From Tupaia tana (taxonomy: Eukaryota; Chordata; Mammalia; Scandentia; Tupaiidae): a stretch of 64,000 bases of DNA. The notes under the pieces are model-generated. The model was given only the letters and a program-made list of their open reading frames with translations, made no database searches and was not told where the DNA came from. Numbering within the stretch: position 1 is the first letter of the stretch; each line of letters starts with the position of its first letter. The DNA is taken from assembly GCA_026018925.1 (NCBI GenBank), contig JAKSZU010000016.1, positions 58,657,575 through 58,721,574 of the forward strand. The letters run 5' to 3'. The position numbers and the translations under genes were made by a program. Below, piece after piece: positions 33,231 through 44,818 of the stretch.

Positions 33231-33790
33231 AGTACATTCCACTTTTTTCTCTTTTTAAAAAATTTTATAATTATCATAGTCTTGTTTATATTACATTGAT
33301 TCACATATATCTTTACAGTGTATTACATTTCTTTTTCCAGAAGGAATACCATGCATTTCAGTCAAGACAAAGACATTACTATCCACATCATTATCATCAA
33401 ATAGATTTTCATCATTATTTTCCAGATTATTATTATTATTTATTCTCATTATTTTTTAAACATCCAATCACTACATATCATTTTGCATGTAAAAAGAATT
33501 TACCCAACATGAAATACTTCTCAGACCATCCAGTTGACAATACTACACGTTACCATCAACAGGTAATAAACCATTTCTGTGTCCTATTAATGTCATGCCT
33601 CTCTATTATTCTCTTGCTATCCTCTATACTCTTCCCTTCTCCTGCCCTGTTCCACACTGTCTGCAGCATCCCTATTTTCACTGCTTTTATGCCCTTCGAT
33701 ATTTTGATCTCTACCATAAAGTGCGGATAATCAGTATAGTACATTCCATTATAGCATTCTTTTCTGTCATGATTAGTGCTTCTCGTGTCT

Positions 33791-34040
33791 TTTTTTTTTT
33801 TTTTTCCCCCACTTTGTCATAGGGCACATGCACTCCCCAGAGAGTAACAGAAAGAAAAAGAGAGAGAAAGCATCCCCTGGGGGAGGCAGCCAAGCCGCAG
33901 TCCCTTCTCTCATTTCTCCTCTCGGGATTTTGGACACACACACTCACACACCCCATGTGTTTCTCAAGCCACCAGATCTAAATCGCACATTTCTAATCGC
34001 ACAGTCGGCCAACTCCAACCTCCTCTAGCCAGCCTGTCCC
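33791..34040 (-). repeat. tRNA-SINE, long form, head rearranged
   Basis: CATAGGGCACATGCACTCCC and the GA-rich block are clear; the head has a small duplication (CGCACATTTCTAATCGCACA). It ends AGCCAGCCTGTCCC. Confidence 0.8.
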
Positions 34041-34239
34041 ACGTGAGGGGCTGGGCACCTGGAGAGGAGCCGAGAAGCACTCGTGAAGTTCACAGTTCAG
34101 GAGTCTAACTCTACAAAACATTGAAACTAATTGTGAGGCCTCTCCTGCACATTAACCCTACAATAATGAAAAGCTCATCTGCTGCAGTTCTTTTTTACCA
34201 GTTTATCAAGTATTCTTCCAACAAAACACTGTAAAGCTT

Positions 34240-34417
34240 GAGGCTGCAGGGGAAATTCAGGTTTGGTTTGTGACTCAACCTAATATGTCTATTTAGGTCT
34301 ACACCCCTGGTCTTAAGTGAACTGAGAGGCTGGGGCAGGGGTATGGCAACATGGCAAGACCTCATCAAAAATACCCATCTTTTTCTGTCTTTCATGCACG
34401 TGCACTCTTTCTCTCAT
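34240..34417 (+). repeat. Chimeric tRNA-like/7SL-like SINE, copy 2
   Basis: TGGTCTTAAGTGAACTGAGAGG, CTGGGGCAGGGGTATGGCAA and ACCTCATCAAAAATACCC match the 7SL-like half of the copy at 13955. The tRNA-like half is much decayed. Confidence 0.55.
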
Positions 34418-34418
34418 T

Positions 34419-34419
<1 letters not shown>

Positions 34420-34464
<45 letters not shown>
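34420..34464. repeat. CA microsatellite
   Basis: An uninterrupted CA run of about 44 bases at the end of the chimeric SINE. Confidence 0.95.
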
Positions 34465-34465
<1 letters not shown>

Positions 34466-34556
34466 GGCATACTAAAACACACAGTTTGAAAAGACTGAAC
34501 ATGTATCAGAACCAAAGTCCGATACAGCAGGAAGTTGGAAATATTAGACCAGGTAT

Positions 34557-34811
34557 TTTTTTTTCTTTAGGTTTTTGACATAGGATATGTGCACTGACTG
34601 GAGAGACACAGAGACAGACAAGAGGGAGAAAGTGAGAAGTCACCCCCCACAGTGGGGATGACCATGCCACAATCCCTTCTCCTCCTCTCGGGATTTTGGG
34701 CATGAATGCACACGCGCCCAGCATGATTTTCAAGTCACCAAGTCTAGGACTTGAACCACGGTCAGCCACATGGGCGTACAGGCCTTAAATACCACACCAT
34801 CTGCTGGCTCC
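34557..34811 (-). repeat. tRNA-SINE, long form
   Basis: TTTTTGACATAGGATATGTG to CCATCTGCTGGCTCC. TSD TAGACCAGGTA / TAGACCAGTAC within L1. Confidence 0.88.
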
Positions 34812-34970
34812 TAGACCAGTACATTTTTAAAGCTATGATCAACATGCTAGGAGTTTTAAAAGAAAAAATAGAAAATATTTTAAAAGAAAAATGGCTACTG
34901 TAAGCTGAGAGAGCAAACTCTAAGAAATAATCAAAAAAAAGAAATGTTACATTTCAAAAACACTGTAACA

Positions 34971-35238
34971 GGAGCCAGCCTGTGGCATGGTGGTTGAGGT
35001 AGCTGGATCTTACATGGCCAGTAGCGTGGTTTGAGTCTCGGACCTGGCAGCTTGCGGAACACTTGGACACATGTGCTTATATGCTCAAAATCCCAAAGAG
35101 AGGGAAAAAAAATGGAGAAGGGATTCCCCACGAAAGGTTCATTCTCATTCATTCTCTCTCTCCCTCTCTCTCGCTCTTTTTCTCTCGCTCCAGTGAGTAT
35201 ATGTACCCTCTAGGAGGAAAAACGAAGGGAAAAAAATT
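34971..35238 (+). repeat. tRNA-SINE, long form, old
   Basis: AGGAGCCAGCCTGTGGCATG head, GCGGAACACTTGGACACATG, and CCCTCTAGGAGGAAAAACG end. It splits the L1 ORF1 segment. Confidence 0.83.
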
Positions 35239-36896
35239 AACAAAAGTGAAGAATGCTTTTGACACGCTCCTTAGTTAAGTAGCCAAAGCTGAGGAGACTC
35301 TCTTGAGTGTGAGGTTATCTCAACAGAACCTTCCAAACTGATAAGCAAAGAGAAAAAAGACTGAAGTATACAAGGGAATACCCAGCAACTCTAGGAAAAC
35401 TATAAAAGATGAAATGAAAATTATAAAGAAGAGAGACAAGATGAACAGAATCAATATTTTTACGAATAATGACAGAATATTACATATTCTGACACCAAAC
35501 AACCTATCTAGGGTGCTCAGAGAACACTAAGAAGACTAAATGTTAAAAGAACCAAACCTAGGTATACCATATTCAAACTTCAGAAATTCAAAGATAAAGA
35601 AATTATTCTGAAACAAGCCAGAGGAAAAGAACACCTTACCTCTGTAGAGGAGCAAAAATAAGAATTACACCTGACGTCTTGGGAACCATGCAAACGAAGA
35701 ATGAGTGGAACACTGAGAGAAATACATCATCTAGAATTCTCTGTACCCTACAAAAATATCCTACAAAACTAAAGAAGAGACACTTTCTCATACAAACAGA
35801 AACTGAAGGAATTTATCGCCTGCTGAGCTCCCTTACCAAAAAAAATGATGAAGTCAGAAACATGGATGTATATAAAGAAAGAGCATCTGAGAATGAATAA
35901 GTGAAGATAAAATAAAAACTTGTACCTTTCATATTCTTAATTGACTTAACAGATAACAGTTTGTATAAAACAGTAATAGCAACAACGTACTTGATTATGT
36001 ATATGTATGTACACATAGATACATGTTTACATATATACTCATATATAAGTAAAATAATGACAGCAATGCTTCAAGAGACAAGAGGGGGGAACTAGGAATA
36101 TTTTGCCACTATGAGGCATTTGCACTACCTGTATAGTTTTTTGAAAGTGGACTTAGATTAGTTGTAAATATGCACTGCAAACTCTAGAGCAACTGCTAAA
36201 ATAAGTCTTAAAAAGCAGTATAAATGATATAAGAGAAAAAAATCATATAAAATGCTCAATTAAAACTGCAAAAGACATAAAAGTGTAAAAGACAAAAATG
36301 AGAATAAAGAATAAGAGCAACAAGTAGACAACAATAGCAAATATAGTAGATATTAATCCAGAATCAATCATCATCTTAAATGCCAATGATCTAAATATAC
36401 CAACTAAAAGACAGATTGTCTGAGAAGTTATAAAAAAAAAAGACCCAATTATAAGCTGTCTACAAGAAATCTACTTTAAATACAGACACATAAAAATCAA
36501 AAGAAAACAGATGGCGAAAGATACAGTACAATGATAACACTGTTCAAAAGAAAGCACAAGTCGCTTTATTAACAGAGCAAATATCAGAGCAGGAAAGTTA
36601 TCAGAGATAAAATTACATAATGATAGAAGAGTTAATACTCCAAGAAGACATCACAATCCTTAATGTGTAAGTAACTACCACAGTGCCAAAATATATAAGG
36701 TGAAAGCTGATAGAGATGCAAGGAAAAATAAATGAATCAACAGTAAAATTGGAGACTTCAACACCCATCTATAAAAAATAGATCCAGCAGGTAGAAAATC
36801 AGTAAGGACACAGTTAAACACAAGAACGCCATTAATCAATTGAATATAATTGACATTTATGGAATACTTTTCCAGCAGCAGAATATAAATTCTATT

Positions 36897-37141
36897 TTTC
36901 TTTTTTTGAGAGGTTTTTGCTATAAGGTGCATGCACTCACTGGAGAGACAGAGACAGAAAGCGAGAAATCACCGCCTCAGGGGAGACAGTCACACGGAAG
37001 TCCCTCCTTTCCAGTCTCCTCTTGGGGTTTTAGGTGCACATATGCCCAGCATGAGTTTCAAGTAATTAGATCCAGGACTCAAACTGCAGTCGATCATGTG
37101 GGAGTCCAGTGCCTTAACGACTACGCCACCTGCTGGCCCCC
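36897..37141 (-). repeat. tRNA-SINE, long form
   Basis: GAGAGGTTTTTGCTATAAGG to CACCTGCTGGCCCC. L1 target CAGAATATAAATTCT / CAGAATACATATTCT. Confidence 0.9.
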
Positions 37142-37421
37142 AGAATACATATTCTTAAATTTGCATGAACATTCACCAAGACAGATCACATTACAGGCCA
37201 TAAAACACACTTTAACACACTTAAAAGAACATAAATCATACAATGTCTATACTCATAGCATAATGGAAATAAACTACAAATCAATAACACAAAGACAAGT
37301 GGGGAATTCCGAACACACTTGGAAATCAAACAATATACTTTAACACAACACATTGGTGAAAAATGTAATATCAAGAGAAACTTTTAATTCTGTACTACCT
37401 AAAATGAAAATACAACTTACT

Positions 37422-37728
37422 GGGCCAGCCTGTGGCCAAGTGGTTAAGGCAGCTGATCCCAAAGGAATGACTACACAGTTTGAGCCCTGGACCCAACAGC
37501 TTGAAAAACATACCAGACAAACGTGTGTCCATGTCCAAAATCCCAAAAAGAAGGAGAAATGGAGGAGGGCGAATTGTGGTGTGACCATTACCATTGAGGG
37601 TGCTTTCTCCCTTTCCTTGTCTCTCATTCATATATATGTATATATGTGTACATAATATATATTATATATATGCTCCCTAATGGGTGTGTATGTGTGTATG
37701 TGTGGGTGGATGGATGGCTGGCTGGATG

Positions 37729-37763
<35 letters not shown>

Positions 37764-37845
37764 GATAGATAGGTAGGTAGGTAGATAGATAAAGTCTCCA
37801 GTGGGCACCTGTGCCCTCTAGAAAATTTAAAAAAGAAAAGAAAGA
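37422..37845 (+). repeat. tRNA-SINE, long form, swollen by microsatellites
   Basis: TGGGCCAGCCTGTGGCCAAG head. The CT-rich stretch is replaced by a compound microsatellite (37628-37792), then AGTGGGCACCTGTGCCCTCT resumes. TSD AAAATACAACTTA / AAAATACAACCTA in L1. Confidence 0.88.
37628..37792. repeat. Compound microsatellite inside a SINE
   Basis: In order: TATATG, TATATAT, TGTGTGTATG, GGAT, and about 17 GATA/GATAG units. Confidence 0.93.
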
Positions 37846-38566
37846 AAATACAACCTACCATAAATAAATTTCTAGAAACACAAATGCCAAAAATGACTCA
37901 AGAAGAAATGGAAAATCTGAACAGACATATAATAAGTCAAGAGACTGAACAGTAACCAAAAAACTTCCAACAAAGAAAATCTCATGAACAGATGGCTTCA
38001 TTGCAAAACATTTTAGGATGAATGATTTCAAATTCTTCTAAAATTCAGAAAAAGAAATCCTTTATAAGTCCATTTTGGAGGCAGCATTATCTTTATACCA
38101 AAACCAGACAAAGACATCACAAGAAATAAACTGCACACCAATCTCTTAAGATAGACATCCTCAAAAAATAATCAAACCAAATCTATCACCACATTAAAAA
38201 ATTATATATTACTACCAAGTGGGATTTACCACAAGTTTTATTCAACATTGTCATCAGATGTCAAAGACACTAAAACATAAAAAATAAAATGCATGATTAC
38301 AAAAACAATCTGTATATACTTAACGACAAAAACAAAGAATGAAAAGTGCTAGAAGGAAGCATTCAAATTTGAAAAAGTCTTTACATGTTTTATACAGAAG
38401 TATTCCTGGACAGAATGATATTATGTCTTTGATGGGATTTAAAATATTCCAATGACTACCCCACATCCAAAAGTAAAGAGATAAATGAAACATCTCTTGG
38501 AATGCTGATAGTTATCAAAGCTAAGATGATGGCTAAAAAGAATTTATTATATCATCCTCTCTTCTC

Positions 38567-38776
38567 ATGGCATTTAAAAAATCCATAATAAGGAATTTAA
38601 AATGTACAATTATGAGTAAGAATTTGGTTGCTTCTATTCAGGCAACTTTCAGTACTCTGGATGAGGTTATTATATGCCAGGACTACAACTCAAGTTCAGT
38701 GATTTGTCTCGACAGTGGCAATTCAAGAAGAACTTTAGTTGAAGCTGTGTCAAAACAAGATAAAATGGTCTCCTAA
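38567..38776 (+). other. Unassigned 69-codon open frame between two L1 pieces
   Basis: It translates as MAFKKSIIRN, later VASIQATFSTLDEVIICQDY and NSRRTLVEAV. The frame is open but short. Its flanks are old L1 fragments and I recognise neither a protein family nor an L1 domain. It may simply be L1-derived or chance. Confidence 0.2.
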
Positions 38777-38779
38777 AAT

Positions 38780-39125
38780 ATGGATACTGACTTACTAGTA
38801 ATCAAAGAAATGTAAATTGAAGCACTAATGAGGTACCATTTTGGCTTATCAAATTGGTGAAGATTTTTTTTTTTTTAAATAGCAATATCAATGCTGCCTA
38901 GAGTTTAGCAAGACAGGCTTATTCATTGATAGTGGGAGTATAATTCAGTACAAACAGTCTGGGAAGTAACATGGCAACATGATAAAAGAACTTGCAAAAA
39001 ATATTCAGATCTGTTGATCCAGCAACTGCATTTCTTTAGCTTATAGAAATGACAAAAATTGTAGACAAATACTGATGAATAACAATACGCATTCAGCTTT
39101 ATTTATAATAATGAGATAATATGAA
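38780..39125 (+). repeat. Old L1M 3' region
   Basis: CTAGTAATCAAAGAAATGTA, GAGGTACCATTTTGGCTTAT and CATTGATAGTGGGAGTATAA follow the conserved 3' part of old L1. Confidence 0.75.
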
Positions 39126-39149
39126 TTCTCAGGATGTTCAATCCCAAGG

Positions 39150-39315
39150 AATAGCTATGTGTGCGTGTGTGCCCAAAATGACAAGAGAAAAGGGGAGGAG
39201 AAAGGATGGCAGCATGGTCACCCTCATGGGGGGTGATTTCTCTCTTTCTCTCTCCCTTGCACACTTACACGCAAGTGCATGCACCCTATAGCAAACAAAC
39301 AAAAACTCCCACACA
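39150..39315 (+). repeat. tRNA-SINE, head missing
   Basis: ATGTGTGCGTGTGTGCCCAA to GCATGCACCCTATAGCAAAC. Everything upstream of the central module is absent. Confidence 0.8.
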
Positions 39316-39318
39316 TGC

Positions 39319-39356
<38 letters not shown>
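39316..39356. repeat. CA microsatellite
   Basis: CA run in the tail region of the preceding SINE. Confidence 0.9.
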
Positions 39357-39360
<4 letters not shown>

Positions 39361-39407
39361 ATTTTAAAAAACTGGGGTAATTATATGTTATAATGTTGAA
39401 ATTTTTT

Positions 39408-39645
39408 TAGAGAGATTTTTTGCTATAGGGCATGTGCGCTTGACCGGCAGAGAGACAGAAAGAGAGAAATCAACCCCCAGGGCAGATGGCCACACCACAG
39501 TCCCTTCCCCTCCATTCTTCTTTCAGGATCTTGGGCACACATGCACACACCCAGCCTGAGTTTGACGCCACCAGGTCCAGGCCTTGAACCGCAGTCAACT
39601 ACATGAGAGTCCAGTCACATAACCATTTTGCCATCTGCTGGCCCC
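39408..39645 (-). repeat. tRNA-SINE, long form
   Basis: GAGATTTTTTGCTATAGGGC to CCATCTGCTGGCCCC. TSD AATGTTGAAATTTTT. Confidence 0.9.
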
Positions 39646-39659
39646 AACAATGTTGAAAT

Positions 39660-39880
39660 TTTTAAAGTTTATTTACTTCTTCCATGAGAGAAATTGAGAG
39701 AGAGACAGAAAGGAAGAAAGATAGGCACCTCCAATAGACACTCTACTCCCCAATACACCTCAGTTCATGGCACAGATGCACATATCCAAAGTGTTCATAG
39801 AGATCCCAGGACACAAAATTAAGACCTTTCTCATATGGGTCCAGTTGTATAACCACATTCTGCCCATAACACTGAACTTT
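39660..39880 (-). repeat. Probable very old SINE relative
   Basis: A GA-rich block (TTGAGAGAGAGACAGAAAGG), ATATGGGTCCAGTTGTATAACC and CTGCCCATAAC keep the reverse SINE order, but the central part differs. Confidence 0.4.
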
Positions 39881-40085
39881 TTAAAAGAAAGTTACACATA
39901 AAACATGGTATTAATGACAAATATAAATGCATGGAAGAAGAAGGGCTTAGAAGGAAATACAATGGAAGTTGTGGGATCAGAAAATGTACCTGCACGTATA
40001 CACACTTTTAAAAACTGTGTGAATGTGCTATTTTAAAGAACACACTCTTTTTAATAGCAATAACTCTTAAGAAACTGGATCAGCT

Positions 40086-40358
40086 GGGACCAGCAGTTAG
40101 CGTAATGGCTATGTCGCTAGACTCCCATGTAGTCAACCGCGGTTCGAGTCCCGGACCCGGCGGCTTAAACTCACGCCGGGCGCGTGTGCATGCGTGCCCA
40201 AGATCCCGAGAGGAGAATGGAGAAGAAGGGATTGTGGCGTGGCCATCCCCCCCTGGGGGGTGATTTCCTGCTTTCTATCTCTCTGTCTCTCTCTGTCTGT
40301 CTGGCGAGCGCACGCGCCCTATAGCAAAAACCTTTCCAAAAAAAGAAAAAAAAAAAAA
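40086..40358 (+). repeat. tRNA-SINE, long form, young, intact pol III boxes
   Basis: A perfect 17-bp TSD (AAGAAACTGGATCAGCT) and near-consensus body. The tail is A-rich with one G. It is among the youngest insertions here. Confidence 0.96.
40098..40151 (+). promoter_or_regulatory. Internal RNA polymerase III promoter of a young SINE
   Basis: A box TAGCGTAATGG (40098-40108) fits TRGYNNANNNG. B box GGTTCGAGTCC (40141-40151) fits GGTTCGANTCC. Spacing of 32 bp is normal for a tRNA-type promoter. Activity is inferred. Confidence 0.8.
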
Positions 40359-40644
40359 AAGAAACTGGATCAGCTTAATGGCCTCTTGATGTGTCTGATC
40401 TTAAGTTCCTTAAACAAATTCTCCTGCTCAAAAGACCAGAAACTTGGTAAAGAGGGTAGAAAATAATTGCCCTAGGTTCAGCAAAATCTGAAAGAATATG
40501 CATATCAGCTGGAATTTGGGACAGGTTGGCCAGCGTCTGAACAGTCATAAACTTCTACAAGTTTTTTTAAAATAAAAAATAGAAGAGAGTGACATTCTCC
40601 TGGCAATTTAGGAAACAGAATGGTTAACCAGCTTTATCCATTTA

Positions 40645-40711
40645 TGGGGTCGTCAGGAAAGTCATGATGCACTTTTACATAGAAATACTTTTTGACTCTC
40701 CCGCTGACTAA
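40645..40711 (+). mobile_element. Mariner-type palindromic MITE, copy 3
   Basis: TGGGGTCGTCAGGAAAGTCA at the left, flanked by TA. The right end (GACTCTCCCGCTGAC) is eroded; TA follows at 40712. Confidence 0.6.
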
Positions 40712-40785
40712 TAATTTTCATCTTTCATATCATCTATTGTGAAAGAATTCCTTCCCTGTGTGAAGGAATAAGAGGAGGATGAAAC

Positions 40786-40789
<4 letters not shown>

Positions 40790-40816
<27 letters not shown>

Positions 40817-40818
40817 TA
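40790..40818. repeat. GA microsatellite
   Basis: GAGAGA run of about 27 bases. Confidence 0.93.
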
Positions 40819-41845
40819 TGAGTATAAGAAAGCTGAGAAGTGCAAGATGCAAAGACAAAAGAAGCTAAGAGCACCAGCAGTGGGATGCGATAAGGAGGGA
40901 TTACAAGGAAAGTCATTGTACAATAGCAGAAATAAAATTCCCACTAAAGATTAAAAAAAATTATTTGTACCTCAGAAAAATCTAATTAGTAATACAGAGC
41001 AGTGTTTCCCCATCTTTGGAAGTCTGGAGAAATTAGTAGGGGGTCTTCTATGGACATTTTGAACAGGTCAGTTCTCCATGCCCAGAGAACCACTAACACA
41101 GAAATATGCAACATGGGAATGTACGGAAAGGGTCAAAAAAATTAGAAGATTCAAAGATAGCAGGTTTAATAAGACAGAGAGAATGTAAAGAGCTAAGAAA
41201 AAATAAGAATAGCTAAAAGAGAATAAATAAATAGGTTTTTAGAGGAAGAAAGGTCCAACTACAAAGTCATAAGGAAAACTGTATATTTTCCACTTGGGAA
41301 ATCTATCTGAAAAATCTTAGATCACTACCACAAGGTGATCAAGAGAGGTACGTTATCTGCAGAATAGTAAATAAAGTCCATAAAAACTGGCAAGTAGAAA
41401 ATCAGCTACACTAGATGCTAACACAGATTTCTATCATTTAAAGCAACGTATCAACTTGGCTGTCCAAGGATACTGACAAAAAAATCTCTGTTCCTGCCAC
41501 CAAAGTGTATCCATCATTCCTGTAGCAGACACAAATAAATAGAAACGGATGGACCAGAAGTATGTCAAAGACAGGGTATGAGAAGAATATCTCAATATAG
41601 CCAAACACATTTCACAAAAGTACCATGAAAAGTAAATTTGAAAGTAATATGTGGCAGTCAAAAACCATACATCCCTATAAGCAGTAATATACCCTATAGC
41701 AGATCTAGTTTTCCAAAAATGTTACTTGTACCAATCTATGTGTGTAAGTTCCAATTATTACAGTAAAGACTCCATTCCTCTGGAGTTAAATGTTCAAATG
41801 CAAAAACTCTGTAGTCCAGGAATATTTAGATTATTTTTCATATCT

Positions 41846-42102
41846 TTTTTTTTTTTTTTTAAAAGAGAGATTTTTGTTATAGGGCATGCGCACTCACAGA
41901 GAGACAGAGAGATAGAAAGCAAGAAATCACCACCCGGAGGAATGGCCAGACCACCATCCCTTCTCCTCCATTCTCCTCTCGGGATTTTGGGCATGTATGT
42001 ATATGCACCCAGCATGAGATTTAAGCTGCCATGTCTGGGACTGAAACCACGGTCGATCACATGGGAGTCCAGCAACAAAACCATTATGCCATCTGCTAGT
42101 AC
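41846..42102 (-). repeat. tRNA-SINE, long form
   Basis: GAGATTTTTGTTATAGGGCA to CCATCTGCTAGTACCC. Confidence 0.9.
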
Positions 42103-42112
42103 CCAGATTTTT

Positions 42113-42404
42113 TTCTAAAGAATTATTTATTTAATTCCATTTGTTATTATTATTATTTTTTACATACGATACTTTTATTTTAGACATGCAAGGAAAGCTA
42201 ATTCAGAATCTACTACTTAAAGCAAGCAGGTCTACACATATAACAAAAATAAGCAATATTTCCATTTGTTATTATTATTTTAAAATTTGACTAGAGAGAG
42301 ACAGAGAAAGGGAAAGAGAGAAAGCAAGCCATCAGGTCCAGGACTTGAACCACAGTCAGCCATGTGGGAATCCAGCACTTTTAATCACCACCCACCACCA
42401 GATT
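42113..42404 (-). repeat. tRNA-SINE, short form, split by a retroposed fragment
   Basis: A TTAT-rich tail (42113-42154), then after the insert AAATTTGACTAGAGAGAGAC to the head near 42402 (CCACCACCAGAT). The host duplication is 20 bp. Confidence 0.88.
42155..42259 (-). pseudogene. Retroposed mRNA 3'-end fragment (about 105 bp)
   Basis: It is flanked by perfect 20-bp duplications TTCCATTTGTTATTATTATT (42135-42154, 42260-42279). On the minus strand it has AATAAA at 42179-42174, followed 12-14 bases later by a short A-run. This is a 5'-truncated, polyadenylated retrocopy. I do not recognise the parent transcript. Source could be a cellular mRNA 3' UTR. Confidence 0.75.
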
Positions 42405-42999
42405 ATTTTTAACCCATCAATTAACCTCCCTGTGCTTAAGCTTAGCTCTGCAAAAAAGAAAAAAGAAAAAAAGCCAAACTCATTAGAAGGTGACTCAGTT
42501 CTTTAAGTCAGCCTATAAAGTTTCCTCCCTGGGAAGTTTATCAGTGACGAGATGTCCTTGTGCGTACAGTACCCTACCTCGTGCCTGACTCATGAGAAAG
42601 TGAATCAGGAATGATAACAACATGAGCCTGGAAGAAGAATATATTGTACCTACAACACTAAAAATCCAATAATTAAGCTTTTCATCCAAAACCCTTTATC
42701 TAATTTATATTAGTTGCTAAACAATATATAAACAGATAATAGACATATAGTCAAAAGAGTACTCTATCTCCTGAAGCATCCCTACTGCTACAGATAAAAT
42801 GAAAATGAAATGGATAAATCTAGCTAAAACATATAATGAAACAGCCTCATGACCAGAAATTGGACCTAGCTGCCTGCGAGAGCACGCATGTGAGTAAAAA
42901 TAACACCTACTCAAGATGAGCCTGCCAAGCAACATTCCAAAAGATGTGCAGCAACCTAACAGTTCAGAAACAGAGCCAGTGCAATCTACAATTAGAGGA

Positions 43000-43700
43000 T
43001 ACATTTTAGTGAAAGAAAATTAAAGTGATAGGACAGATCGCTTTAAAATAAAAGATAAGTGAAAGACATGACTTCATAAAGATGGCAACTGTCCTCAAAT
43101 TAACCTACAGTCAATGCATTTTAATAACTATCCCAAAGTTGTGTATGTATATGAACACTAAAAACCTAGATCCCGAATAAAATATAAGAATGCAGTAAAA
43201 GGCTAAGAACGGAAAAGGTGATTTTGTAGGAAAAAAAATGTTGAAGGAAGTGTCTTTAATGATAGCTATCAAAACTTATAAAGTTATGCTAGCTTACTAA
43301 GGTAATGAGACAAGAGAGAAAAATTGACCAATATAATACAGTAGAAAGTTCAGTAACAGATATATGAATATAAGGAATTTAATTATAACAGGCAACATTA
43401 AAAATCATTGAGGAAGGGAATGAATTTTCAACAAATAATGCTGGTTAAATCGATTACCTACACAGAAAAAAAAGAGCCCCTGTCTCATACCATACCTGAA
43501 GAAATATATACAGATAAGCACACACACACGTATGTGTGTATTTTGTATGTATGCACGTACATACAAATATTAAGTCCTTAATAAAAGCCTTCGCAAGTCA
43601 CTCAAAATCATAAACATCTTAGACAAAAAATGATAAAGAACCAGTATAGGTCTTTTGAAAAAAAATTAGAAATGACTCATAACAATACTGCAAATTATTT
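43000..43700 (+). repeat. Old L1 3'-ORF2 fragment
   Basis: GACATGACTTCATAAAGATG, CAACAAATAATGCTGGTTAA and CCCTGTCTCATACCATACCT follow the late ORF2 order, with many changes. Confidence 0.6.
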
Positions 43701-44393
43701 TGATATTACAAAATATTAGGAAAAAAAGAAAGTCATGGCAATCCCACATGATGAATGACTATGTTGCCATTCAACTTGAAATAACAGAATACTTAAGAGA
43801 ATCATGATATATTTCTTTGAAGCACTCACTTTAGGAAGGCAAAGAAAGACGCAAGATGAAGAAAATAAAGTATGAGATGTAGAGAAAAAAAAAAATCGAT
43901 GAAATCGATACCAGAAAACCAATAGAGAAAAATGAACAAGAACCAAAACTGGTTCTTGAGGGAGGGAAACAAATTAGTATAATTAACAAACCTTTAGTCA
44001 AGCTAGTCAAGAAAAGGAGAGAAAAGACACAAATCACCAATATAAAACAGAGACCATAACTACTGATGTTATGGACAAAAGTAAATACTATAAAGAAAAC
44101 CATACCTACAAATTTGATACAAATTCACAATTTCTTCCAGAATCTAAAAGGAGAAGGAACACCCAAATCATTCAATCTATGAGGCCAAAATCGCCCTGAT
44201 ACCAAAATTGGAAAGAGGCATTTAAAAAGGAAAATTAGAGATCAATATCTCCCATAAACAGATACAAAAATCCTCAAGAAAAGATTAGCAAATTGAATAT
44301 AACAATTTATGAAAATAACTATATACCTGCTGACCAGTTAAGATTTATTCCAGGCAAGAAAATTTGGTTCAACATTCAAAAATTACTCAGCAT

Positions 44394-44650
44394 GGGACCA
44401 GCAGTTAGCGTAATGGCTATGTCGCTGGACTCCCACGTAGTCGACTGAGGTTCGCGTCCTGGACCCGGTGGCTTAAAACTCACGCCAGGCGTGTGTGTGT
44501 GTGTGTGCCCAAGATCCCAAGAGGAGAATGGAGGAGAAGGGACTGCAGCGTGGCCATCCCCCCCCTGGGGGGGGATTTCTCGCTTTCTGTCTCTCTGTCT
44601 CTCTCTGTCTGGCGAGTGCACGCACCCTATAGCAAAAACCTCTAAAAAAA
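44394..44650 (+). repeat. tRNA-SINE, long form, young
   Basis: GGGACCAGCAGTTAGCGTAA head. Perfect TSD AAATTACTCAGCAT inside L1 reverse-transcriptase sequence. Confidence 0.95.
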
Positions 44651-44818
44651 AAATTACTCAGCATCACATATTAATAGGCTATTGTCGAAAAAAATGAGCA
44701 TATTAATTGATGAAGAAAAAAATTTGACAAAAGCCAATATCTATTTATGATAAAAGTCTCACCAAACATGAAATTAAGGGAAACTTCCTCAATAGAATAA
44801 AGGATAGTTAAAGAATAC

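Larger units (their letters stand above)
34480..38280 (+). repeat. L1 (old, ORF1 to ORF2), with four SINE insertions
   Basis: GAACATGTATCAGAACCAAA, CTATGATCAACATGCTAGGA and GAAAAGAACACCTTACCTCT follow the ORF1 and inter-ORF order. ACTTCAACACCCATCTATAA and CAAGTGGGATTTACCACAAG lie in ORF2 (endonuclease, then reverse transcriptase). Every frame is broken; it is a fossil. Confidence 0.8.

Noticed and set aside
33296-33730. 144-codon open frame rich in Tyr, His and Phe
   Set aside because: AT-rich, low-complexity sequence with no recognisable domain, no splice context and an overlapping opposite-strand frame.
37628-37861. Regularly spaced short units suggesting a CRISPR-like array
   Set aside because: They are a plain GATA/GGAT microsatellite with no spacers.
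40086-40160. Possible genuine tRNA gene
   Set aside because: A and B boxes are present, but the acceptor and anticodon stems do not pair and it continues into SINE body with a TSD.
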